64,000 nucleotides of DNA from VAZQ01 sp963744275 (lineage in GTDB: Bacteria; Pseudomonadota; Alphaproteobacteria; Rhizobiales; Xanthobacteraceae), in the NCBI GenBank assembly GCA_963744275.1, contig CAVUSX010000015.1, positions 186,001 to 250,000 of the forward strand. The letters run 5' to 3'. How positions within the stretch are numbered: position 1 is the first letter of the stretch; each line of letters opens with the position of its first letter. The notes under the pieces were generated by a model, which had not been told where the DNA came from, ran no database searches, and was given only the letters and a program-made list of their open reading frames with translations. Position numbers and translations under genes: made by a program. Below are positions 26,728-36,592 of this stretch, piece by piece.

Positions 26728-27303
26728 CTAAGCCTTGACCGCGACCCGCTCGATGAAGGTCGCGAATGCGGCGAGCTGCTGCTTGATGAAATTGCGCGTG
26801 GCCTCGTCCTTGATCTCGCCGGTCTTCTCGTCGAGCTTGGACGCGCAGGAGCCGATGAAAATCTCCGGCTTGTTGAGCACGAAAGCGTCGAGAAACACCA
26901 TCGCACGGCGCAGGTCGTATTGCACGCGCCCGCCGCCGAGCGGCCCCGGCGACGCCGATTGCAGCGCGATCGGCTTGCCGGCGAACGGCTGGTTTGGCAG
27001 GCGCGAGACCCAGTCAATGGCGTTCTTGAGCCCGCCCGGGATCGAGAAATTGTACTCGGGCGTGACGATGATCACGCCATCGGCGGCGCGGATCGCGTCC
27101 GCCAGCACATTGACGGCTGCCGGGAACCCGCTCGCGGTCTGCACATCGGCGTTATAGAGCGGGAACTCCGAAAACGAGGGCGCCGGCCGCACCGTGAGGC
27201 CTTCGGGTGCGAGCGCCGGCAGCGCCCGCTGCACGATTCCGTTATAGGAGCCGCTCCGGAGCGATCCGCAAATGCTGATCACGCTCAGGTTCTTGCCAGG
27301 CAT
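26728..27303 (-). CDS. NADPH-dependent FMN reductase, tandem paralogue
   Basis: 191 residues. It is aligned along its length with the downstream gene: 'VISICGSLRSGSYNGIVQRA', 'VIIVTPEYNFSIPGGLKNAI' and 'GKPIALQSASPGPLGGGRVQ'. GGAGG lies ahead of the ATG at 27303. The two copies differ at many positions, so the duplication is not recent. Cytosolic flavin, quinone or metal reduction is likely; the true acceptor is unknown. Confidence 0.92.
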   Translation of the reverse strand: MPGKNLSVISICGSLRSGSYNGIVQRALPALAPEGLTVRPAPSFSEFPLYNADVQTASGFPAAVNVLADAIRAADGVIIVTPEYNFSIPGGLKNAIDWVSRLPNQPFAGKPIALQSASPGPLGGGRVQYDLRRAMVFLDAFVLNKPEIFIGSCASKLDEKTGEIKDEATRNFIKQQLAAFATFIERVAVKA

Positions 27304-27704
27304 GATGGCCTCCTCGCATCAATCGACGACCTCGTCCTCTTGGAGAACGTATCGGAGAATTGCACCCTCCGCTTGATCCCGCGCAAGTGGGAAATCCAGG
27401 TCCTGTGGACATTAGAGGGATTCCCTTCTACTCGCGCGAATGTGATTCAAGATCGCAACCGAGGAGGGCGACCTTGATTCGGTGCGCCCACCATCGTTGG
27501 AATGTGCATCACACCTCCACTGTTCCGTCCTTCGCCGGGACGCTCTCTCCCGGGGCAGCCCATGACCTTCCACCCGGTGCCGGGACGAGGTATAAGGACG
27601 CCCGAGTTGACCCGGTCGGTGACACTGCAATCGGGCGCATCAAGCACAGATATGGACGGCTCCGGCATTCTGTTGGGGTTGCCGCGGCCAGCAGGAGAAT
27701 GAGC
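27304..27704. other. Divergent intergenic region upstream of the LeuA-like gene
   Basis: About 400 bases between the FMN reductase pair and the LeuA/homocitrate-synthase-like gene. An open frame from 27360 runs into that gene but has no homology-like content before 27705. The stretch is less GC-biased than the flanks. I see no clear operator, leader peptide or RNA structure. Confidence 0.5.
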
Positions 27705-28901
27705 ATGAACAACATGCAGGCAGATCAGATTTGGACCACCCCGCTCAACGAGATGGATGCCGTTCAGCAGGGATTCGACCGCAGCAAAACCGTTCGTTTC
27801 TACGACACGACGCTTCGCGACGGCGAGCAGTCGACCGGCATCTGCTTTTCCGCCAAGGACAAGTTCGAAATCGCGTGCAAGCTCGCCGAGCTCGGGGTTG
27901 GACGAATTGAATCGGGCTTTCCGCGTGTTTCCGAAGAAGACACGGAGGCCGTCAAGCGCATCCTCGCGGCAAATCTGAGCTCTGAAATCTGGGGCTTCGC
28001 GCGCTGCGTTCGGGGCGACATCGACGCTCATGTCGAGCTGGGTACCCGCTATACCCTGCTCGAGATAACAACCAGCGACATGAAGATGAAGGCCTTCGGC
28101 TTCACCCGCGAGAAGGTCATGAACACCGTCATCAATTCCATGAAATACGCAAAAGACAAGGGGATCGAACGCGTCAACTTCTTTGCCGTGGACAGCACGC
28201 GCAGCGATTTGGGATTCTTGCGCGATGTCTACAGCAAGGCCCTGGAAGCCGGCGCCGATGAAGTCTCCATGGTCGATACGATCGGCGTGTGCGCGCCGGA
28301 AACGGCTGAATATCTGATGCGTCAGGTCAGGTCATGGGTGGGACCATCCGTGCCCATACACTGGCACGGCCACAATGATATGGGTGTGGCCACGGCCGCG
28401 GCCATCGCCGCAGTCCGGGGCGGCGCCGACTGGATCCAAGGCACCATCAACGGCATGGGCGAGCGGGCCGGCAACGCCGACATTTGCGAAGTCGCCCTCG
28501 CCTTGCAGTACCTCTACCACGTTCCGGTGGAATTGGATTTGACAAAGGCGCGCGAGGTTTCCCGGTTGGTGCAGAAGTGCGGGAAATACACGGTCGACAC
28601 CTGGAAACCCGTCGTCGGAGAATTCATCTTCACGCGCGAAAGCGGGGGTGTCGCCAGCCAGTTCCATATGCCCTCGGCGATCGAGCCTTATTCGGCCACT
28701 GTCGTCGGCGCGGACCGCAAGATCGCGCTGGGCAAGAAGAGCGGACTTGCCAACATCAAGATCAAGCTCGACGAGCTCGGTCTCGATGCGCCTGCCCAAA
28801 AGCACGCCGCCATTCTCGAGCAGGTCAAATCGAAGGGAACGACGGAAAAGCGGCTGGTGACGGATCAGGAATTCCGCGCCATCGTGGCGCAGGTTGCTTG
28901 A
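27705..28901 (+). CDS. LeuA/homocitrate-synthase-like acyltransferase (HMGL family)
   Basis: 398 residues from the ATG at 27705, seven bases after AGGAG. The HMGL TIM barrel opens with 'VRFYDTTLRDGEQSTGICFS'. It has 'VSMVDTIGVCAPETAEYLMR', the metal motif 'HWHGHNDMGVATAAAIAA', 'GTINGMGERAGNADICEVAL', and the late 'ALGKKSGLANIKIKL'. It lacks the long regulatory LeuA C-domain, so it is closer to homocitrate/citramalate-synthase types. No other leucine or nif gene is near. Codon choice looks less GC-extreme than the neighbours (AAA, ATT and TTT codons are common), which may indicate transfer. Confidence 0.88.
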   Translation: MNNMQADQIWTTPLNEMDAVQQGFDRSKTVRFYDTTLRDGEQSTGICFSAKDKFEIACKLAELGVGRIESGFPRVSEEDTEAVKRILAANLSSEIWGFARCVRGDIDAHVELGTRYTLLEITTSDMKMKAFGFTREKVMNTVINSMKYAKDKGIERVNFFAVDSTRSDLGFLRDVYSKALEAGADEVSMVDTIGVCAPETAEYLMRQVRSWVGPSVPIHWHGHNDMGVATAAAIAAVRGGADWIQGTINGMGERAGNADICEVALALQYLYHVPVELDLTKAREVSRLVQKCGKYTVDTWKPVVGEFIFTRESGGVASQFHMPSAIEPYSATVVGADRKIALGKKSGLANIKIKLDELGLDAPAQKHAAILEQVKSKGTTEKRLVTDQEFRAIVAQVA

Positions 28902-28931
28902 GGCAAGGGTCGGAGTCCGGCTTTGACGAGG

Positions 28932-28972
28932 CTAGAGCGGTTTCACGCAGACCGAAAGCAGAACCGCTCTAG
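28932..28972. repeat. Inverted repeat CTAGAGCGGTTTC...GAACCGCTCTAG (possible terminator)
   Basis: CTAGAGCGGTTTC at 28932-28944 pairs with GAACCGCTCTAG at 28961-28972 around a 16-base loop, 30 bases past the stop of the LeuA-like gene and followed by CATTTTGC. The same arm (GAGCGGTTTC) recurs at 44654. It belongs to a dispersed repeat family and could end transcription. Confidence 0.65.
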
Positions 28973-29078
28973 CATTTTGCATTGTGCCCCTTGGGCCCCG
29001 CTTTCGCGGGGACGACCGGGGGCGGGCGCCATGCCTATTGTTTCTTCTTAAGGGAAGGTCAGAGGCGTTACTTCGGCG

Positions 29079-29948
29079 TTACTTCTTCTCGTCCTGGATC
29101 GGGTTCGACAGCACGCCGATCCGCTCGATCTCGATCTCGCAATTGTCGCCGTGCTTCATCCAGATCGGCGGCTTGCGCCAACAGCCGACCCCGGAGGGCG
29201 TGCCGGTCACGAGGATGTCGCCGGGCTCGAGCGTCATGCCCTGGGTGATGTAGGCGATGGTCTCCGCCACCGGGAACATCATGTTGTCGGTATTGTCCGA
29301 CTGCATGACCTCGCCGTTGAGCCGGGTCTGGATTTTCAGCCCCTTGCCGCCGGGCGGCAATTCGTCCGCCGTCACCATCCAGGGACCGAAGGCGCCGGTC
29401 GAATCGAAATTCTTGCCCATGTCCCATTGCGAGGTCTTGCGCTGAAACTCGCGCACCGAGCCTTCGTTGAAGCAGGAATAGCCGGCGATGCAGGAATAGG
29501 CATTGCCGACATCGAGATGCTTGGCGCGCTTGCCCACGATCACCACCATCTCGGCCTCCCAATCGAGGGTCTCGGTCACGAGCGGGCGGAGCATGGGATC
29601 GCCGTGCGCCAAGAGCGAGGTCTGGCAGCGCATGAAGACCGTGGGAAATTTCGCAACGTTGGCGTCCTGTTCCTTGACGTGCTCCAGATAATTTTGCCCG
29701 AAGCAGACGATCTTGCCGGGGCGCGCCACCGGCAGCGCGTATTTGAGCCCCTTGAGCGGCCGGCGGGCGCTGGCCGGGGCGCGCCGGGCCAGGTCCTTGA
29801 GCGGGCTCAGGTCCCCGTTGTCGCGGCGCAGCCACTCGCCGAGATCGGCGGGCGCGTTCCGGTCGACCGCCTGCAGGTCGATCACCTCTTCGCCCTCGAC
29901 CACGCCGAGACGCAGCCCTTCATTTGTCCGAAAACCGACGATCTTCAT
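29079..29948 (-). CDS. Fumarylacetoacetate hydrolase family protein
   Basis: 289 residues with an N-terminal cap ('MKIVGFRTNEGLRLGVVEGE') and the FAH catalytic domain: 'KIVCFGQNYLEHVKEQ' and 'FMRCQTSLLAHGDP', then metal ligands in 'LDWEAEMVVIVGKRAK', and 'GYSCFNEGSVREFQRKTSQW', 'NTDNMMFPVAETIAYITQGM' and 'GDILVTGTPSGVG'. The family cleaves C-C bonds in 3-oxoacids; with a gentisate dioxygenase nearby, fumarylpyruvate or maleylpyruvate hydrolysis is a reasonable guess. It is divergent from the osmoprotectant transporter. Confidence 0.9.
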   Translation of the reverse strand: MKIVGFRTNEGLRLGVVEGEEVIDLQAVDRNAPADLGEWLRRDNGDLSPLKDLARRAPASARRPLKGLKYALPVARPGKIVCFGQNYLEHVKEQDANVAKFPTVFMRCQTSLLAHGDPMLRPLVTETLDWEAEMVVIVGKRAKHLDVGNAYSCIAGYSCFNEGSVREFQRKTSQWDMGKNFDSTGAFGPWMVTADELPPGGKGLKIQTRLNGEVMQSDNTDNMMFPVAETIAYITQGMTLEPGDILVTGTPSGVGCWRKPPIWMKHGDNCEIEIERIGVLSNPIQDEKK

Positions 29949-30202
29949 GGCTCTAAGTACTCCTGGTCATTCTGAGGCGGGCCCCGATGCCGGAACCTCG
30001 CAGGGTTCATATTGGATGCGGCTGCTTGCGTCTACCGGTGCCCGGCGGGGGCGCGCAACCCCCCTTGCGGGCTCGGCGGCAACCGTTCGAGGCGGTCTCG
30101 TCCGGTCGTCAAAGCGCGCGTGCGACGCTATGGTGGGGCTTAGGGTTCGGCATCGGGGAGGTGCGCCGAGCGACATGCTCGTTGCCGGCGCGGGGCTGGG
30201 AC

Positions 30203-31000
30203 ATGACGAATTCCGCGTTGATCGAGATCGACAAGGCCTGCAAGTCCTTCGACGGCGGCAAGACCTTCGCGGTCCGGGACGCCACCATCGGCATCGCGGC
30301 CGGCGCCTTCATTGCGGTCGTGGGCGCTTCCGGCTCCGGCAAGACCACCACGCTGAAGTTCATCAACCGGCTGGTCGAGCCCGACAGCGGCGAGGTCAGG
30401 ATCGAGGGCGTGCGGGTCGGCGCCGTGGATGCTCCGACGCTGCGCCGAAGCATCGGCTATGTGTTCCAGGGCATCGGCCTGTTTCCGCACATGCGGGTCG
30501 GCGAGAATATCGCCATCACGCCGCAGCTCCTGGGCTGGAAGCGACCGCAGATCGCGGCCCGGGTCGAGGAGCTCTTGGATCTGGTCGGCTTGCCGGCGAG
30601 CTATGCGGTGCGGTTTCCGGCGGCGCTGTCCGGCGGCGAGGCCCAGCGCGTCAGCGTGGCGCGCGCGCTCGCCGCACGTCCGCGCATCGTGCTGATGGAC
30701 GAGCCCTTCGGCGCCCTTGATCCGGTGACGCGCGACGCGCTCGGATCGGCCTATCGGGACCTGCATGAGCGCCTGCGCCTCACCACCATCATGGTGACCC
30801 ACGACGTGCAGGAGGCGGTGCTGCTCGCCGACCGGATCGTGGTCATGAGCGCCGGGCGCGTGCGGGCGCAAGGCACGCCGGCGGGCCTGATGTCGAGCAC
30901 GGCCGATCCCGACGTGGCGGCCCTCATGGCGATGCCCAAGCGCCAGGCCGAGCGCATTGCCGCGATCCTGGAGCACAACGGCGAGACCGCGCATGGATGA
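30203..31000 (+). CDS. Osmoprotectant (glycine betaine/choline) ABC transporter ATP-binding protein
   Basis: 265 residues from the ATG at 30203. It is an OpuCA/ProV-type ATPase: Walker A 'VVGASGSGKTTTLKFINRL', Q-loop 'VFQGIGLFPHMRVGENI', signature 'LSGGEAQRVSVARALA', Walker B 'IVLMDEPFGALDP' and H-loop 'MVTHDVQEA'. There is no CBS tail. The stop overlaps the next gene by eight bases (ATGGATGA), so ATPase and permease are coupled. It energises import of quaternary amines or similar solutes at the inner membrane. Confidence 0.92.
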   Translation: MTNSALIEIDKACKSFDGGKTFAVRDATIGIAAGAFIAVVGASGSGKTTTLKFINRLVEPDSGEVRIEGVRVGAVDAPTLRRSIGYVFQGIGLFPHMRVGENIAITPQLLGWKRPQIAARVEELLDLVGLPASYAVRFPAALSGGEAQRVSVARALAARPRIVLMDEPFGALDPVTRDALGSAYRDLHERLRLTTIMVTHDVQEAVLLADRIVVMSAGRVRAQGTPAGLMSSTADPDVAALMAMPKRQAERIAAILEHNGETAHG

Positions 31001-32551
31001 GCGCATCCAGAGCGCGCTGCGGCTGTTGCCGGATTACCTGGCGCGGCACGTCTTGTTGAGCGCGTCGGCGCTGGCGCTCGGCATCGTGCTGGGCCTGCCG
31101 CTGGGGCTCTGGCTGGTTCGCCACCCGCGCCTGCGCTGGCCCGCGTTGGCGGCGGCGGGCTTCGTGCAGACCATTCCGGGACTGGCGCTGCTTGGCGCTG
31201 TTCTATCCGCTGCTGCTCGGGCTTTCGACGTTCACCGATCGGCTGTTCGGCTTCCGCCTGCCGGCGCTCGGCTTCCTGCCCTCGCTGCTCGCGCTCACGC
31301 TCTATTCCATGCTGCCGATCCTGCGCAACGCGGTCGCCGGCCTGACCGGGCTCGATCCGGCCGTGATGGAGGCCGCGAGCGCGGTCGGCATGACGTCGCG
31401 GCAGCGGCTCTTGCGGGTCGAGGTGCCGCTGGCGGCGCCGGTCGTGATGGCGGGAATCCGCACCGCCGCGGTCTGGACCATCGGGGCCGCGACCCTCTCG
31501 ACCTCGGTCGGCCAGACCAGTCTCGGCAACTACATCTTCACCGGGCTGCAGACCGAGAACTGGATCTTCGTGCTGTTCGGCTGCGCGGTCGCGGCGGCGT
31601 TCGCGCTCGTGGTCGATCAGCTCCTCGGCCTGATCGAGGCGGGTGCCACCAAGCGCGATGCCAGGCGCATCTGGCTCGGCGCCGCCTTGATGGCGGCGGG
31701 CCTGACGGCCGCGCTGACGCCGCTCATGGCGAGCGGGTCGCGCGCCTACCTGGTCGGGGCCAAGAACTTCAGCGAGCAATTCATTCTGGCCGAGCTCATC
31801 TCGGAACGATTGGCGCGGGAGGGCGTCACGGTCGAGCGCAAGGAGGGGCTGGGCTCGGCGGTCGCCTTCCGGGCGCTCGCCGGCTCCGACATCGACGTCT
31901 ATGTGGATTATTCCGGAACCCTGTGGGCGAACGTGCTCGCCCGCAGCGACACGCCGGCGAGCGCCGCCATGCTGAGCGAGCTCGACGAGCGAGCTGGCGC
32001 AACGCTTCAACGTGACGCTGCTCGGTCCGCTCGGCTTCGAGAACGCCTATGCGCTGGCGATGCGGCGCGAGCGCGCGGCCGCGCTCGGCGTGCACACCAT
32101 CGCGGATCTCGCCCGCCACGCCGGCGAGCTCACCTTCGGCACCGACCTGGAATTCCTGAGCCGGCCGGAATGGACCGCGCTCAAGAATGCCTACGGGCTG
32201 AATTTCAAGGCGCAACGCTCCTACACCCCGACCTTCATGTATCGGGCGATCGACAGCGCCGATGTGGACGTCATCACCGCCTTCTCCAGCGACGGCCGCA
32301 TCGCGGCGCAGGGACTGGTGGTGCTCGATGATCCCCTGCACGCCATCCCGTCCTACGATGCCGTCCTCTTGCTCTCGCCGCGCCGTGCCAAGGACGAGCT
32401 TCTCCGCCGCGCGCTCGCGCCGCTCATCGGCAAGATCGCGGTCGAGCCCATGCGGCAGGCCAATTTCATGGTCGACCGCGACACCGACAAGGCGACGCGT
32501 GCAGGAGGCCGCGCGCTTCCTCGCGCAGGCCGCGGGCTGCCGGATCCGTAG
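30993..32551 (+). CDS. Osmoprotectant ABC permease fused to its substrate-binding domain, with two to three frame breaks
   Basis: An Opu-type fusion of about 515 residues. The N-terminal permease begins 'MDERIQSALRLLPDYLARHV' with helices and the EAA loop ('GLDPAVMEAASAVGMTSRQR'). After 'GLIEAGATKRDARRIWLGAA' comes an OpuAC-like binding domain ('YLVGAKNFSEQFILAELISE', 'DVYVDYSGTLWANVL', 'GPLGFENAYALAMR'). Frame changes occur near 31192 (extra T in CTTGG) and 31988 (extra base in GACGAGCGAG), and probably near 32497. If the last is real, the stop TAG at 32549-32551 comes from the adjoining palindromic repeat. Exact 3' end uncertain. Confidence 0.82.
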
Positions 32552-32704
32552 GGTGGGCAAAATTGCCTGGCACCACGATCATGATCGCACGGAAGCTGCG
32601 CAATTTTGCCCACGCGGCTGCACGCGAGGCCAGCGCGCGTGGGCAACGCGCCGGAAACGTCTGCTCACATCTGCTCGAACGACTTCGCGTGGGCACCGCC
32701 CTAC
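32548..32704. repeat. Palindromic intergenic repeat (GTAGGGTGGGCAAAATTGC type)
   Basis: Starts GTAGGGTGGGCAAAATTGCC and ends GTGGGCACCGCCCTAC, with internal inverted copies 'GCGCAATTTTGCCCACGCGG' and 'GCGCGTGGGCAACGCG'. A second member at 56543-56649 shares GGGTGGGCAAAAT and CGATTTTGCCCAC. It fills the gap between convergent genes and supplies a stop to one of them. Confidence 0.75.
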
Positions 32705-32741
32705 GCGTCCGCAATCGTGCGTCGATTCGGAGGAGCCGTAG

Positions 32742-33189
32742 CTAAAGCGGCCCGTGCGCCATCCAGGTGGCGAAGAACGGCGCCAGCAGCACGAGCGTCA
32801 TCTCCAGCCGCAGGATCATTTGAAGCTTCTTGAATTGGCCGCCTGCCAGCTCTTGTCCGCGGCCGGCGCGGGTCTGCGCGCGCCAGCGCAGAAAAACGAC
32901 GGTCGGATAGATCGAGAGCAACGCCACCACCACGAACACGCTCAAGAGCGCGTGGAACGCTCCGTTGTGGAGGTAGTACGTCGTGCCTTTCTCCAGGTAC
33001 ATCCGCATGATTCCGGTCACCAGGACCAGCGCCGCCGAGCCGCCATAGATGATATCCAGGCGCTGCAGGGTCCCGGCCTCCGCGGCCGTCAGCTCCTGCT
33101 TCAGCGCAAGATGCTCGCCCAGGAGGCTCGCGATCGAGCAGCATGACGGCGACGTAGTGGATCCAGGCGACGACGATCGGCCAAATCAT
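32742..33189 (-). CDS. DUF2214 family membrane protein, frame broken near 33135
   Basis: About 148 residues from the ATG at 33189 (GGGAGA upstream). Four hydrophobic helices are expected: 'MIWPIVVAWIHYVAVMLL', the restored 'IASLLGEHLALKQELTAAEA', 'IIYGGSAALVLVTGIMRMYL', 'FHALLSVFVVVALLSIYPTV' and the final 'LRLEMTLVLLAPFFATWM'. The frame is interrupted after 'AVMLL'; removing one base in CTCGATCGCG restores it. The family has no known function. It lies just downstream of egtD in the same direction. Confidence 0.78.
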
Positions 33190-33243
33190 TTCCGGCAATC
33201 TCCCGTTCGGCGACCGCGCGGCTTCGGATGCGACCGCGCTGAA

Positions 33244-34216
33244 TTATTGCTTCGCCGCCCGCAAAGCCTGGACCGAGAAATATCCGTCCGCATCGGTCCA
33301 GGCCGCGACCGGCGTCCAGCCGCAGCCGCGCGCCATGGCGCCGAAGGATTCGACGGTATACTTGTAGCTGTTCTCGGTGTGGATGGTCTCGCCGGCGCGG
33401 AACTCGATGGTGCGGCCGCAGACCTGGACCCGCTGGCGGATACGGCTGGCGAGATGCATCTCGATGCGCTGGCGCTCGCGATTGTAGAACGCCTGGTGGC
33501 AAAAGCCGGCCAGGTCGAAATCGGCCCCGAGCTCGCGATTGATGCGGGCCAGCAGATTGAGATTGAATTTCGCGGTCACGCCCGCCGCATCGTTGTAGGC
33601 CGCGGTGAGCGTCTCGGCGTCCTTCACCAGATCGATCCCCACGATCAGGATCGCGTCCTCGCCCAGGATGCGGGCGGCGTGCCGCAGGAAGGCGCAGGCC
33701 TGGTGCGCCTCGAAATTGCCGATGGTCGATCCCGGAAAGAAGCCGGCGCGCGCCAGCCCGGCGAGCGAGCGCGGCAGGCGGAAAGATTGGGTGAAATCGG
33801 CCGCGACCGGCAGCACCGCCAGGCGCGGATAGTCGTGCCGCAGCCGCGCCGCTTCCTCGCTGAGCCATTCCGACGAGATGTCGACCGGCACATAGGCCGC
33901 GATGGCGGGCGCCGCATCGATGAGGAGCCGCGCCTTCCGGCTCGAGCCGCTGCCGAACTCGATCAACGCCGTCTGCGGCGGCAGCAGGCGCGCCATGTCG
34001 GCCGCATGCGCCCGCAGGATCGCGAGCTCGCAGCGGGTCGGATAATATTCCGGCAGCTCGGTGATCTCCTCGAACAGGCGGCGAGCCGGTCTCGTCATAG
34101 AAATATTTCGGCGACAGCCGCTTGGGCCGCGCCGTCAGCCCCTCGATCACGTCGTGCGCGAAGACGGAATGGCGATCCTCGGCGGGATGGCGGGCGACGA
34201 TCGATTGAACACTCAT
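33244..34216 (-). CDS. egtD: L-histidine N-alpha-methyltransferase (ergothioneine), frame broken near 34080
   Basis: About 323 residues; trimethylates histidine to hercynine using SAM. The start 'MSVQSIVARHPAEDRHSVFA' leads to 'SPKYFYDETGS', where one extra C breaks the frame before 'RLFEEITELPEYYPTR'. The SAM site is 'LIEFGSGSSRKARLLIDA'. Later conserved blocks are 'PGSTIGNFEAHQACAFLRHA', 'LIVGIDLVKDAETLTAAYND' and 'HTENSYKYTVESF'. It follows egtB with a 70-base gap, as in usual egtBD operons. Confidence 0.88.
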
Positions 34217-34288
34217 GGGCAACTCCGTTTGGTGATCCGTTGCGTCCCACACCCGCCTCGCTGGCGGCGAAGGAGATGGAGGCAGCGC

Positions 34289-35564
34289 TCAATCCGGATA
34301 GTCCGCCAGACGAACGCCGCTGAACTGCCAGCGTGCCGACGGAGGGAAGAAATTGCGGTAGCTCGCGCGCGCGTGCCCGCTCGGCGTCGCCTGCGAGCTG
34401 CCGCGCAGGACCATCTGGTTGATCATGAACTTGCCGTTGTACTCGCCGAGCGCCCCCGCCGCCGCCCGATAGCCCGGATAGGGCGAATAGGCGCTACGGG
34501 TCCATTGCCAGACGGTGCCGAAGGCGGCCTCCAGGAGACCGGCGTCGGCGGCGACCTCCCATTGCGCTTCGGTCGGCAGGTCGGCGCCGGCCCAGCGCGC
34601 AAAGGCGTCGGCCTCGTAGTAGCTGACATGGCGGACCGCCGCATCCTGATCGATCGGCGCGAGGCCCGCGAGCGTCAGCGCGAACCAGGCGCCGTCGTGC
34701 TGGCGCCAATAGCCGGGCGCCCGCCAGCCTTCGGCCTCGACCGCCGCCCAGCCGTCCGAGAGCCACAGGCTCGGCGTCGCGTAGCCGTCGTCGGCCATGA
34801 ATTCGAGCCATTGCGCATTGCGTCACCAGGCCGCGACCGATCCGCGCCGGCGGCAGCAGCACGTCGTGCGCCGGGCATTCGTTGTCGAAGCAATAGCCCG
34901 CGCCGGACCAGCCGATGCGCCGGATGCCGCGCGGCAACTCGACGAAACCGGTCGCGGCGACCGGCGGCGGCTCGCGCCAATGCGCATCATAGGCGGGCGC
35001 GGTCGGGTTCTGGGCCAAGGCGTGAAGAATGTCGGTGAGGATCAATTCCTGATGCTGCTGCTCGTGGTGCAGGCCGATCTCCAGGATGCGCAGCACCTCC
35101 GGCAGCGCCGCCGCGTCGGCGCTCGCCAGCAAGCGCTCGACCGCCTGGTCGACATGCGCCCGGAAGGCGGCGACTTGCGCACAGTCCGGCCGGGTCAAGA
35201 GGCCGCGCAGCGGGCGCGCATGCCGGGGACCGGCGGCCACATAGTAGGAATTGAACAGGTAGCCGAAGCCGGCGTCGAAGACCGCGTAGCCCGGCAGATG
35301 CGGCAGCAGCAGGAATTGCTCGAAGAACCAGGTGGTATGCGCCCGATGCCACTTGGTGGGGCTGGCATCGGCCATCGATTGCACGACCTGGTCCTCGGGG
35401 CTGAGCGGCGCCGCGCGTCGTTCGGTCTCGGCGCGCACCGCGCGAAACGCCGCGCGCCAAGCGCCGCGCGGATCATGCGATCCGGGCGCGGGCCCGATGG
35501 GGTCAAGGGTTGCGCCCTGACGCTCGCCGTGGAGGCGAATGACCGGTGACGAAGCTGGCGGCAT
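34289..35564 (-). CDS. egtB: Hercynine oxygenase / sulfoxide synthase EgtB, frame broken near 34820
   Basis: About 424 residues. The DinB-like N-terminal half carries the iron histidines in 'KWHRAHTTWFFEQFLL' and 'EIGLHHEQQHQELILTDILH'. The C-terminal half is a formylglycine-generating-enzyme/C-type-lectin domain ('FVELPRGIRRIGWSGAGYCF', 'HVSYYEADAFARWAGADLPT', 'QMVLRGSSQATPSGHARASY'). The frame breaks in 'GRGLVTN-AQWLEF': dropping one base in GACGCAATG restores it. The enzyme joins hercynine with cysteine or gamma-glutamylcysteine using oxygen and Fe(II). Start at 35564 is a best guess. Confidence 0.87.
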
Positions 35565-35824
35565 CCCCAATCCCGGGTTTGAAGGAATCGGCAATCTGTT
35601 CAGGCAACGAATTCGAAAAACAGCCGGCCCAACCGAATGGTTCCACCACAAGATACGTGACGGCGGGACGTCTGGTTACCCGTGCTCGCGGAGAGTTTAT
35701 CGCCCACGAACCGCCGCGGGGCGGCGCCGGGGGCTGTCCGGGGCCCCGCATGGCGCCCGGGTCAAACCAGAAAACAATGATATTCCAGCAGCTTATGTTC
35801 AAGCTACGGGGCGCGCTGGCGGGT

Positions 35825-36382
35825 TCAGGGCGAAGCCTTCACCGCAGTGGCGCCGGCGGTCGCGGCCACGCTGTCCTGCGCGGCGGTACCGCCGCTGACC
35901 CCGATGGCGCCGACCAGCTTGCCGTTCAGGACGATGGGAACACCGCCTTCGGAGGCGATCGGCCGCGCCACGTCCGGAAAGGTCATGAACGCGACATTGC
36001 CGGCGGAGAACTGATCGGCAAAAACCTTGCTCGGCCGGCGGAACAGCGCCGAGGTGCGCGCCTTGGCCTCCGCCAGCGCGGCCGAGGAGCTTTGCGCGCC
36101 GTCCATTTTCTCGAAATAGATCAGCTCGCCCTCCGGCCCGACGATCGAGACCGCCATGTGCCAATTGTTCTTCTTGGCTTCCGCAATGGCCGCATCGGCC
36201 GCCACCTTGGCCTGCTCATTGACGATCGGCGCTCCATAATCCGGGGGCGGCGCCGCCGGCAGGGCGACCGGCCGCCCGGATTCCGCTGGGGGCTGTTGGG
36301 CCTGCGCGCCGTCGCCGGGCGCGTACACGCCCAGCCAGAGGGCTGCCCCGGTCGCCAAGGTCGTCAAAACAGCAGTTCGCAT
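35825..36382 (-). CDS. GlcG/HbpS family (heme-binding-like) exported protein
   Basis: 185 residues with a signal peptide ('TAVLTTLATGAALWLGVYAP...AQAQ') and a Pro-rich linker. A GlcG/HbpS domain follows ('AAIAEAKKNNWHMAVSIVGP', 'LIYFEKMDGAQSSSAALAEA', 'FPDVARPIASEGGVPIVLNG', 'GAIGVSGGTAAQDSVAATAG'). Family members bind haem or corrinoids or have no known role. The protein should be periplasmic. It diverges from the downstream transglycosylase gene. Confidence 0.87.
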   Translation of the reverse strand: MRTAVLTTLATGAALWLGVYAPGDGAQAQQPPAESGRPVALPAAPPPDYGAPIVNEQAKVAADAAIAEAKKNNWHMAVSIVGPEGELIYFEKMDGAQSSSAALAEAKARTSALFRRPSKVFADQFSAGNVAFMTFPDVARPIASEGGVPIVLNGKLVGAIGVSGGTAAQDSVAATAGATAVKASP

Positions 36383-36592
36383 ATCGATCTCCCAATGCGG
36401 CGCGTGCCGGAACCTTCCGCGTCATCATCTGGTCGAAAATACGTCGTCAGTGATGATTGCGCCCGGCCAACCCCGATCAGGATAGGCGACTTGCCGCAAG
36501 ATCAGCAAGGAGGGCTTGCAGGCGGGCCCTCCCCCAGTGACAATCCGAGCCCCTTCCGGGTGACGAAATCATCGCCAACAGCGGACAATCCG

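Noticed and set aside
27360..27704. N-terminal extension of the LeuA-like protein
   Set aside because: The extra residues are low-complexity and unlike the family; AGGAG lies just ahead of the ATG at 27705.
35546..36592. N-terminal extension of the MltB-type transglycosylase
   Set aside because: It runs antisense through the GlcG/HbpS gene, while a signal peptide begins exactly at 36593.
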